From NCBI GenBank assembly GCA_034189755.1, contig JAXIHJ010000142.1:1-11525 (forward strand): a stretch of 11,525 nucleotides of DNA, written 5' to 3'. Both the position numbers and the translations under genes were made by a program. Under the pieces are notes generated by a model. It saw only the letters and a program-made list of their open reading frames with translations. It made no database searches and was not told the DNA's origin. This stretch comes from JAXIHJ01 sp034189755. GTDB lineage: Bacteria > Planctomycetota > Phycisphaerae > SM23-33. Position 1 is the stretch's first letter. Each line of letters begins with the position of its first letter. Shown here piece by piece: positions 1-6,002 of this stretch.

Positions 1-106
1 CGTCCACGGCGAGGGCGCCCAGCCGGCCGCCATGAAAGAAATACTCACTGACGCCGGTTGTGAAAACGTCCACGTCCCCGCACCAGGCGATAAGTTCGAG
101 CTGTAG
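1..106 (+). CDS. C-terminus of a probable MBL-fold (beta-CASP/RMMBL) RNA-processing exonuclease, partial
   Basis: The reading frame is open from base 2 and ends at TAG 104-106, giving 34 residues. It begins VHGE and ends with a segment containing ENVHVPAPGDKFEL. The VHGE...A..M...L...G...V.VP..G....L pattern resembles the C-terminal RMMBL segment of beta-CASP metallo-beta-lactamases (CPSF/Ysh1-like exonucleases), where the His of VHGE belongs to the metal-binding site. That family trims or degrades RNA in the cytoplasm. The bulk of the protein and its HxHxDH motif lie outside the window, so the call rests on the tail alone. It is separated from the next plus-strand gene by 262 bp of repeat-bearing DNA and is probably not in that operon. 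I am moderately sure of the family and unsure of the substrate. Confidence 0.6.
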   Translation, partial: VHGEGAQPAAMKEILTDAGCENVHVPAPGDKFEL

Positions 107-145
107 AACCCCGCCGGGGTGCGTGTGGATTTTGGTGGGTTTCCT

Positions 146-228
146 CCCGCTCCCTCCCGGTCGCGGCTAGTTTTTGGTGAAATCGCGTTCGCATGGTGTT
201 CAACTAGCCGCGACCGGAAGGGAGCGGG
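146..228. repeat. 27-bp imperfect inverted repeat of planctomycete intergenic type
   Basis: The left arm (146-172) and right arm (202-228) are reverse complements over 27 bp with one C/A mismatch (156 versus 218). They are separated by 29 bp that start with a T run. The right arm contains CTAGCCGCGACCGGAAGGGA. As RNA it would form a long GC-rich hairpin, which could end transcription of the upstream MBL gene, although no U run follows the right arm. The core resembles a dispersed repeat that I associate with planctomycete genomes; this is recollection and was not searched. Short open frames through it have no ribosome site and are artefacts of the repeat. Confidence 0.8.
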
Positions 229-262
229 CAGGCACGATGGTTCGACAAAGCTCACCACAGGA

Positions 263-294
263 CGGAAGGGAGCGGGTTTCGTGCTTCACCAAAA
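263..294. repeat. Partial third repeat copy plus small inverted repeat
   Basis: Positions 263-276 (CGGAAGGGAGCGGG) repeat positions 215-228 exactly, 48 bp downstream and in the same orientation. Positions 285-294 (TTCACCAAAA) are the reverse complement of 172-181 in the loop of the large inverted repeat. The region from about 146 to 294 therefore looks like one composite repeat unit with nested arms, not an isolated hairpin. No coding function is seen between 107 and 324. Confidence 0.6.
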
Positions 295-324
295 CCTATC
301 ACGGCTCCCCATGCCGCAATCGCC

Positions 325-353
325 TTGACCCATCGGGCGGTTGGGCGTATCCT
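325..353 (+). promoter_or_regulatory. Candidate sigma70-type promoter for the DUF2520-folD operon
   Basis: TTGACC (325-330), a 17-bp spacer and TATCCT (348-353) match the -35/-10 consensus at 5/6 and 4/6. A start of transcription near 360 would leave a leader of only about 9 nt before ATG 369. No Shine-Dalgarno sequence precedes that ATG, so the first gene may be translated from a nearly leaderless message. Confidence 0.5.
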
Positions 354-368
354 TCGGCACCTTGACAC

Positions 369-1268
369 ATGGCGGAACTACCTGACATTTCGATTATCGG
401 CCCCGGCAAGGTTGGCACGGCCATCGGCATGTTGGCCGTGCGGGCCGGTCTGCGCGTGGCGGCCGTGGCGGGCCAGAACCTCAACCGCGCCAAGACGGCG
501 GCTGCGAACATCGGACTGAACACCTGGGGCTGCATGCTGGCCGAGGCTGCGGCAGCCGGCGGACTCATCCTGCTGACCGTGCCGGACGATGCGGTCCGCT
601 CCACGTGTGAGGAACTGGCCAAAAACAGCCGCTTCGCCAAGGGCGCGGTCGTGGCGCATTGTAGCGGAGCGCTCGGCAGCGATGTTCTGCAATCGGCGCG
701 TGAGGCCTGTGGCTGCGCGGTCGGCTCGATGCACCCGCTGCAAACCTTCCCGACGCTGGAGGCAGCCGTCGAAAAGCTGCCCGATGCTTATTTCTTCATC
801 GAAGGCGACGAGCCGGCAACAAACGCATTGACAGCTTTGGCCGAGGCGATTAGCGGGCACCCCATGCGGATCGAATCCGAAAACAAGCCGCTCTACCATG
901 CGGCGGCCGTCTGCGCCTGCAATTATCTGCCGGCCCTGCTGGATGTGGCGATGAAACTAAGCTCGCAGGCCGGTATCGAGCGGCAAACTGCGATGGCGGC
1001 GTTCGAGCCGCTGGTTCGGGCCACTGTTGATAACGTCTTTGACCTTGGCGTTGAAAATGCGCTCACCGGACCGGCCGAACGCGGCGACGTCGAGACCGTC
1101 GGCCGGCATCTTAGCGCCCTGCGAGATTGCGACGAAAGGCTGGTTGCGGCATACAAGGCCATGGGCCGGCTGACAGTTGACCTGGCCAGGAAAAAAGGAA
1201 CCATAGACGCCTCTACAGCGGAGAGATTGACAGAACTGTTGGAGCGTCCCACAACGATTAAGGAGTGA
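369..1268 (+). CDS. Rossmann-like and DUF2520 domain protein
   Basis: This is a 299-residue protein. An N-terminal Rossmann nucleotide-binding domain starts directly with a beta strand and GPGKVG (residues 11-16). The family hallmarks HCSGALGS and GSMHPLQTFP follow in the middle, and a helical C-terminal DUF2520 domain carries an NYLPALL segment. Length and architecture match the Rossmann/DUF2520 family, which is related to ProC- and ketopantoate-reductase-like NAD(P) enzymes. The physiological substrate of the family is not settled, so I assign none. No signal peptide or membrane span is seen, so it is cytosolic. The gene ends 3 bp before folD, and the folD ribosome site lies inside its last codons, so the two are cotranscribed and probably translationally coupled. 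ATG 369 is chosen because the protein begins right at the Rossmann fold and a promoter lies just upstream. Confidence 0.85.
   Translation: MAELPDISIIGPGKVGTAIGMLAVRAGLRVAAVAGQNLNRAKTAAANIGLNTWGCMLAEAAAAGGLILLTVPDDAVRSTCEELAKNSRFAKGAVVAHCSGALGSDVLQSAREACGCAVGSMHPLQTFPTLEAAVEKLPDAYFFIEGDEPATNALTALAEAISGHPMRIESENKPLYHAAAVCACNYLPALLDVAMKLSSQAGIERQTAMAAFEPLVRATVDNVFDLGVENALTGPAERGDVETVGRHLSALRDCDERLVAAYKAMGRLTVDLARKKGTIDASTAERLTELLERPTTIKE
1260..1265 (+). promoter_or_regulatory. Ribosome binding site of folD
   Basis: AAGGAG lies 6 nt before ATG 1272 and overlaps the final codons of the upstream gene, whose stop is TGA 1266-1268. This fixes the folD start and indicates coupling. Confidence 0.85.
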
Positions 1269-1271
1269 TGA

Positions 1272-2249
1272 ATGTCTGCGAAGATTATTGACGGAAAAGC
1301 GGTTGCCGAGCGAATCAAGCAGCAGGTTTCAGCCGATGCCGCGGAGCTTGCCCAGGCGGGCCGGCCTCCGCAACTGGTGGCCGTGCAGGCCGGAGAGAAT
1401 CCCGCCAGCAAAATCTACACCAACATGCAGAAGAAAAGCTGCGAGGCCGTCGGCATTGCCTATGAACTGCTGAATCTGCCGGAAGATATCTCACAGGACG
1501 AGCTGATTGCGAAGATCGACGAGCTGAACACCGATGCGAAGGTCAGCGGCCTGATTTTACAGATGCCGCTGCCGCAGCAGATCGACGCCCGGCAGGTTCA
1601 GGTAAAGATTTCCCCTGCCAAGGACGTCGAGGGCATGCACCCTGAGAACATGGGCCGGCTGTTCTACGGCGGCGGAATCGTCGGGCCGTGCACACCGCTG
1701 GCTGCGGTTGAGCTGCTCATGCAGACGTGCGACGACCTGGCCGGCAAGGAGACCGTCGTGGTCGGCCACAGCGAGATCGTCGGCAAGCCGGTCGCAACTA
1801 TTCTGCTACAAAGCCTGGACGCGGCGCCGACGGTAACTGTCTGCCACGTCGCCACGAAGGACCTCGCCGCCCACACCCGCACCGCGGACATCGTGTTCGT
1901 GGCCACGGGCGTATCGCAGGCCCGCTGGCTTGGCTACCGCCGCCGCAAAAAGGCGGGCCAGGACGTCTCGCCGCCCGACCTCAGCCCGCTTATCTCCGCC
2001 GATATGCTCAAGGCCGACGCAATCGTCATCGACGTAGCCATCAACCGCATACCCAAGGGCCTGGACGAAAATGGCGAACCGCTGAAGAACGAGAAGGGCA
2101 AGAATGCGATGAAGACCGTCGGAGACGTGGACTTCGAAGCCGCCGTTGATAAGGTAGCCGCCATTACGCCCGTCCCCGGCGGCGTCGGGCCTGTTACCGT
2201 GGCCATGCTGCTGAAAAACACCATCGCCTGTGCAAAAGCGGCGGTTTAG
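1272..2249 (+). CDS. folD: FolD-type methylene-THF dehydrogenase, probably lacking cyclohydrolase activity
   Basis: This is a 325-residue protein with FolD hallmarks throughout: IIDGK near the start, NPASKIY, LQMPLP, HPENMGRL, VVVGHSEIVGKP (Rossmann site) and ITPVPGGVGPVTVAML at the end. FolD enzymes oxidise methylene-THF to methenyl-THF with NAD(P) and hydrolyse it to formyl-THF. Aligned by eye to E. coli FolD, Tyr50 is kept (Y49) and Gln98 is kept (Q97). The catalytic Lys54 is Gln53 (codon CAG 1428-1430) and Asp121 is Glu120 (GAG 1629-1631). Loss of this lysine is known to remove cyclohydrolase activity in the family and is also seen in the monofunctional yeast dehydrogenase. The protein is about 40 residues longer than usual, with basic or charged insertions near residues 216-243 and 262-281. 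It converges on metF, whose substrate it produces or consumes. Confidence 0.93.
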   Translation: MSAKIIDGKAVAERIKQQVSADAAELAQAGRPPQLVAVQAGENPASKIYTNMQKKSCEAVGIAYELLNLPEDISQDELIAKIDELNTDAKVSGLILQMPLPQQIDARQVQVKISPAKDVEGMHPENMGRLFYGGGIVGPCTPLAAVELLMQTCDDLAGKETVVVGHSEIVGKPVATILLQSLDAAPTVTVCHVATKDLAAHTRTADIVFVATGVSQARWLGYRRRKKAGQDVSPPDLSPLISADMLKADAIVIDVAINRIPKGLDENGEPLKNEKGKNAMKTVGDVDFEAAVDKVAAITPVPGGVGPVTVAMLLKNTIACAKAAV

Positions 2250-2305
2250 GGCGAGTAATACCCGGCGGCAAGCGCATTAATTAACCTGCCAGTGATATAA
2301 ATTCT

Positions 2306-3205
2306 CTACGCCAGTCCGGCCGCCTGCACGATGCCGGGCACACAGTGGTCCCAGCCGAGCGTCATCAGGTGCGCGCCCTGGCAGAAGTCCTTCATCTTGA
2401 CGATCAGCTCGCCGCAGATGTCGATGGAGACCTTCTGGCGGTCTTCCTTCGCGGCGTCGCTCAGGCGCTTGATGGTGTCGTCCGGCACCTTGACGCCCGG
2501 CACGCCTCGGTTCATGTACTTCGCCATGCCCGCCGACTTGAGCATCACTATGCCCACCAGGACGGGTACGTTGATATGCTCGATTTTTTTCATAAACTGC
2601 TCAAAGGCCGCCGGTTCGTAAACCGCCTGTGTCTGGACGAACTGCGCGCCGGCGGCGACCTTCTTTTCCAGCTTGGCTGCCTGGGCGTCCGGGTTTGGCG
2701 CGCACGGCGTAACGCAGCAGCCTTTGAAAAATTTCGGCGCCCCGTCGAGTTCGTTGGCGTTGCCCTTCATGTCCAGGCCCATGTCGGTTCCGGCCTCCAG
2801 TTTGCTCATAGCCTGGAGCAGGCCGACCGAGTCGAGGTCGTAAACGCCCATGGCGTCGGTGTGGTCGCCCATGGCCACGTGGTCGCCCGTCAGCGCCAGG
2901 ACGTTTTCGATGCCGAACACAGCCGCCGAGAGCAGGTCGCTCTGGAGTGCCAGTCGGTTGCGGTCGCGGCAGACCATCTGGAAGACCGGCTCGATATCTC
3001 TTTCCAGCAGCAGCCTGCTGACCGCCAGCGAGCCGGTTCGCATGACGGCTGTCTGGATGTCTGTAACGTTGACGGCCGTCACGGTGTCCTTGAGATGCTC
3101 CTCGGCCTCGTGAAGCACCGGCTCGATGTTGGTGCCCTTCGGCGGGCCGATTTCACCGGTAACGACGAACTGGCCTGCGGTAAGCTTTTCTTGAAGTTTG
3201 CTCAT
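2306..3205 (-). CDS. metF: Methylenetetrahydrofolate reductase, MetF catalytic subunit
   Basis: This 299-residue TIM-barrel flavoprotein reduces methylene-THF to methyl-THF. VTGEIGPPKG carries Glu18, equivalent to the catalytic Glu28 of E. coli MetF. CRDRNR (79-84) and LALTGD (103-108) match the folate/FMN motifs of the family. It resembles the short acetogen-type MetF that works with MetV, without the fused C-terminal regulatory domain of eukaryotic enzymes. The segment KGCCVTPCAPN (161-171) contains three close cysteines (163, 164, 168) where I expect a GAAVNP-like sequence, which is unusual. It is the last gene of the hydrogenase-metVF operon, starting 15 nt after metV behind a GGAAG ribosome site. 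It is cytosolic, and its electron donor is probably MetV. Confidence 0.94.
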   Translation of the reverse strand: MSKLQEKLTAGQFVVTGEIGPPKGTNIEPVLHEAEEHLKDTVTAVNVTDIQTAVMRTGSLAVSRLLLERDIEPVFQMVCRDRNRLALQSDLLSAAVFGIENVLALTGDHVAMGDHTDAMGVYDLDSVGLLQAMSKLEAGTDMGLDMKGNANELDGAPKFFKGCCVTPCAPNPDAQAAKLEKKVAAGAQFVQTQAVYEPAAFEQFMKKIEHINVPVLVGIVMLKSAGMAKYMNRGVPGVKVPDDTIKRLSDAAKEDRQKVSIDICGELIVKMKDFCQGAHLMTLGWDHCVPGIVQAAGLA

Positions 3206-3220
3206 AGTTTTCTTCCAGGC

Positions 3221-3925
3221 TTATTTCTCAGCGGGTTCCGGTTCGATTTCTTCTTCGGCAAGCTCCATTGCCCAGCGGATGGTTTTTCGGTTGGCGTCGG
3301 ATATATCACGTTTGCGGAAGTCTTTCGGCAGGTGGAAGTGCTTGTAGTCGTCCAGCCTGCCCAGTGCCTCCAGCCGCTCGTAGATCATCAGCCAGCCGCA
3401 GCGACGATCGGATGAAACCTCGCAACTGCCGTCGTCGCCCGTGCCGCCGCAGATGCCGTTGACCAGCCCCTTGGCGCACAGCGTAATCGGGCACAGCCCG
3501 CCGGTATAGGCCAACATGCACTCGCCGCATTCGGCGCATCGCTCTTCGCTCGGCCAAAGCCCCTGATAGTCGCCCATGCAAATGGTGTTCATCGCCGGCA
3601 CGGCCAGGCGGCCGACCATGTTGCCGACGGCCTGGACGCCGACGCCGCAGGAGCCGACTAGAATCGCCTCCGACGCCGCCAGCTTGTCCACTATCCGGCC
3701 AAGCTTTATACCCACGATCGCCTTGTTGCAGATCATGTCTATAAGGGCCGAGCCGGTTATTTCCTTGCCGGCCTTGCCCAGCAGCTCGGTTATTTCATCG
3801 ACCCACGGCTGGCCGCCCGTATCGCAGCCGATCGGGCAGCCCTGGCAGCCGAGGATGAATACCTTCTTGAGGCCTTCGACGGACTCAAGAATCTCTTCGT
3901 TCGGTTTTCGTTCCGTGGCATTCAT
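3221..3925 (-). CDS. metV: MetV, iron-sulfur/zinc partner subunit of methylene-THF reductase
   Basis: This is a 234-residue cysteine-rich protein of the methylenetetrahydrofolate reductase C-terminal (MTHFR_C) family. An N-terminal GCQGCPIGC (Cys 27, 30, 34) and a GSCGVG segment precede a C-terminal block with CAECGEC (130, 133, 136), CPITLC (145, 150), NGICGG (159), CEV (168) and a CGWLMIYERL signature at residue 176. In acetogens MetV binds iron-sulfur clusters and passes electrons to MetF flavin. The gene overlaps the hydrogenase protease stop by 4 bp (ATGA) and is followed 15 nt later by metF. It therefore lies between hydrogenase and reductase genes, which suits an electron-transfer role between them. 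No signal peptide is seen. The number and type of clusters cannot be read from sequence alone. Confidence 0.93.
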   Translation of the reverse strand: MNATERKPNEEILESVEGLKKVFILGCQGCPIGCDTGGQPWVDEITELLGKAGKEITGSALIDMICNKAIVGIKLGRIVDKLAASEAILVGSCGVGVQAVGNMVGRLAVPAMNTICMGDYQGLWPSEERCAECGECMLAYTGGLCPITLCAKGLVNGICGGTGDDGSCEVSSDRRCGWLMIYERLEALGRLDDYKHFHLPKDFRKRDISDANRKTIRWAMELAEEEIEPEPAEK

Positions 3926-4422
3926 GTCGTTACGCTCTCTTCAATAATGTTTACGCAGTTTACTGCGTGCGTCAGTACGGTCTCGACGAGCCGATCCATC
4001 GCGCCGAGAACGGGCGCCGAAAGCCCGACTCCCCACTCGATTGTTTCAGGCTCGACGCCGAACACTGTTACCTCGCCGAACACCCTGCCCGTCAGCGCCT
4101 CCATTTGCAGCGCCGGCAGCACGCTCAACTCGTGCAGCGATACCGCCGCGTGGAGCGGGGCCTGCGGCCCGGACATATCGTCCAGGGCCAGTTTGTACAC
4201 GCTGCCCGGCTCGCCGTCGCCGCGGACGGCGTCGATGACAATCAGCGGCTCAGCCGGCGGGAGCCGGCCCAGCACGTCCGAGACGGCCAACCCGGCGTCG
4301 TGCAGGCGGACATACTCGGGCAGTGCCTGCTGCGCCAACTGCTCCAGGGCCACCGTGCCGACGCCGTCGTCACCCATAAGTATGTTGCCAACGCCTACGA
4401 TGTTGACGCACTGCTCAGACAA
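3922..4422 (-). CDS. [NiFe]-hydrogenase maturation protease (HybD/HycI family)
   Basis: This is a 166-residue endopeptidase that removes the C-terminal tail of the hydrogenase large subunit after nickel insertion. GVGNILMGDDGVG (10-22) is the family signature. By alignment to E. coli HybD (Glu16, Asp62, His93), the nickel-sensing residues are Asp19, Asp64 (VIDAVRGD) and His97 (SLHELS). It starts with TTG, overlapping the end of the large-subunit gene by 8 bp. An AAGGGAG ribosome site 8 nt upstream supports that start, and no later in-frame start precedes the signature motif. It overlaps metV by 4 bp at the other end. Its presence, together with the intact cleavable tail of the large subunit, indicates that the hydrogenase is a genuine nickel enzyme and not a complex-I-like relative. 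Confidence 0.92.
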   Translation of the reverse strand: MSEQCVNIVGVGNILMGDDGVGTVALEQLAQQALPEYVRLHDAGLAVSDVLGRLPPAEPLIVIDAVRGDGEPGSVYKLALDDMSGPQAPLHAAVSLHELSVLPALQMEALTGRVFGEVTVFGVEPETIEWGVGLSAPVLGAMDRLVETVLTHAVNCVNIIEESVTT

Positions 4423-5983
4423 TGCGATAGACTCCCTTGGCCCGGCCCGCAGCCGTCAACACGTGCACCGAACAGGCCAGGCACGGGTCGAACGAACGGA
4501 TAATCCGCACGATTTCAAACGGGTTGTCGCGGTCCCTGATTTTTGTGCCGATAAGCGCCTGCTCTATCGGCCCGGGCAGGCCGGCCGAATCCTTCGGCGA
4601 GCCGTTCCACGTCGTCGGCACCACGAGCTGATAGCGGCTGATGACCTTATCCTTGATCTCGATCCAGTGCCCCAGCGCCCCTCGCGGCGCGCCGCTCAGT
4701 CCCATGCCGGCAGCCTGGTCGGGAATCTCCAGCGGGACGGCCACCGGTTCGCCCGGCTGAAGCTCGTCCAGCCATTTTGTCATGGCCCCGACCGCAATGC
4801 GGCATTCCAGCGCTCGCGCCAAGTGCCGCCCAAGAACGGAAGGCAGCTTTTCCGCCCCGACGCCGGCGGCCGACAGGGCCGACTCAACTTCGCCTTTTAT
4901 GACCTTGTTGCCTGCGGTGAAGCCTATAATCGCGCGTGCCAGCGGGCCTACCTCGGCTGGCCCGCCGTCGTAACGCGGGGCCTTCAGCCAGGTGTATGCG
5001 CCTTGCTTGTCGGGCTGCGGAATGGTTTTTCCTTCAGCCGGTCTGGCGGCGCATTCGTCGCTGTAGCGTGAGCTGGCGACGTCCTCGGTTATCCTGGCGG
5101 CGTCAACCTTCGCAGGCTTGCCGTCGGCTTCGATGAGGCCCGGCGGCAGCAGCCTCTCGCCGTCCATGTCGAATACGCCGTAGGACAGGAACCGCTTGCA
5201 GCCGGCGCCGATGTCGAAGTAATCGCCGTAGGCCCCGGCGACGGTGAAGATGGCCGGGATGTAAACATCTTCCACGAACTCGCCGATTTCCTCCAACTTG
5301 CCGGCGAACGAGGCGATCTTGTCGGCTGTAACCTCGCCGGTAACGCCGCCGGGTACGATGCCGATGTTGTGCGGCATCTTGCCGCCGAAGATGCTGAGCA
5401 TCTCGTGGCAGACGCGGCGGACATGCAGGGCCGCCAGATAACCCTTTACCAGCGCGACGTTGGTCTGCTTCTCGCAGCGATAGTCGCCCTCGTATCGCGG
5501 GAAGAACGGCGAAAGCTCCTGGCGGTCGATGAACGCCCGGACGGCCTTCAGCTCCGAATCGCTGCCGGCGTAGTCGGCCAGGGCCGTAACGTCCACGAAG
5601 TCAAGGGCGGCCAGTGCGAAAAAGTGCAGTATGTGCGACTGGAGATAATTGCTGCCCAGCAGGAGGTTTCTGACCAGTCGGCCGTTGTGCGGAATTTTGT
5701 CCGCCACGCCGAGCGCATCGTCCAGGCACAGTGCCGAGGCCGTACCGTGCGCCGTCGGGCAGACGCCGCAGACGCGCTGCGTCAGGCGAACGGCGTCCAG
5801 CGGATGCCGCCCGATGAGAATGTTCTCGAAGCCGCGAAACAGCGTGCCGCAACAGCGGGCTTCCTTGACCTCGCCGCCGTCGACGACGGCCTCAACCTTC
5901 ATGTGGCCCTCGATCCGCGTTACCGGGTCGATGCTGATTACGTCGCCGTTTTCGTCGTGTGTGTGAGGATGTGAACCGTGCAT
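4415..5983 (-). CDS. [NiFe]-hydrogenase large (catalytic) subunit
   Basis: This 522-residue subunit carries the Ni-Fe(CN)2CO centre. IDPVTRIEGH (18-27) is the conserved N-terminal motif. RVCGVCPTAHG gives the first cysteine pair (C72, C75, with H79), and DPCLACSVH at 499-507 gives the second pair (C501, C504). Cleavage after His507 would release a 15-residue tail beginning VLTAAG. ATG 5983 is chosen because GAGGG lies 6 nt upstream and the conserved region begins soon after. A longer in-frame version would run 44 residues into the small-subunit gene with no family similarity. The N-terminus MHGSHPHTHD is unusually rich in histidine. It follows the small subunit by 19 bp and overlaps the protease gene. 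The motif set is that of H2-uptake type enzymes (group 1/2-like), but I cannot assign a subgroup by eye. Confidence 0.95.
   Translation of the reverse strand: MHGSHPHTHDENGDVISIDPVTRIEGHMKVEAVVDGGEVKEARCCGTLFRGFENILIGRHPLDAVRLTQRVCGVCPTAHGTASALCLDDALGVADKIPHNGRLVRNLLLGSNYLQSHILHFFALAALDFVDVTALADYAGSDSELKAVRAFIDRQELSPFFPRYEGDYRCEKQTNVALVKGYLAALHVRRVCHEMLSIFGGKMPHNIGIVPGGVTGEVTADKIASFAGKLEEIGEFVEDVYIPAIFTVAGAYGDYFDIGAGCKRFLSYGVFDMDGERLLPPGLIEADGKPAKVDAARITEDVASSRYSDECAARPAEGKTIPQPDKQGAYTWLKAPRYDGGPAEVGPLARAIIGFTAGNKVIKGEVESALSAAGVGAEKLPSVLGRHLARALECRIAVGAMTKWLDELQPGEPVAVPLEIPDQAAGMGLSGAPRGALGHWIEIKDKVISRYQLVVPTTWNGSPKDSAGLPGPIEQALIGTKIRDRDNPFEIVRIIRSFDPCLACSVHVLTAAGRAKGVYRIV
4432..4438 (-). promoter_or_regulatory. 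Ribosome binding site fixing the TTG start of the maturation protease
   Basis: The minus strand reads AAGGGAG here, 8 nt before TTG (4422-4420). It lies within the last codons of the large-subunit gene and supports the non-ATG start and translational coupling. Confidence 0.7.
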
Positions 5984-6002
5984 GAGAAACCCTCGTAAGA
6001 GA

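Noticed and set aside
119..365. Short plus-strand frames across the intergenic repeat
   Set aside because: They translate the inverted repeat itself, have no ribosome site and end just before the real DUF2520 start.
2250..2305. Bidirectional terminator between folD and metF
   Set aside because: The 56-bp convergent gap has a TTAATTAA palindrome and near-matching GGCGG/CCTGCC segments, but no real stem with a T run.
2345..3415. Long plus-strand open frame (356 codons) opposite metF
   Set aside because: It lies antisense to a clear metF and the end of metV. Its Val/His/Arg/Gln-rich composition is typical of a GC-rich shadow frame, and it has no family motif.
3947..5071. 374-codon plus-strand frame opposite the protease and hydrogenase large subunit
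   Set aside because: It is Ser/Arg/Pro-rich shadow coding across two well-supported genes.
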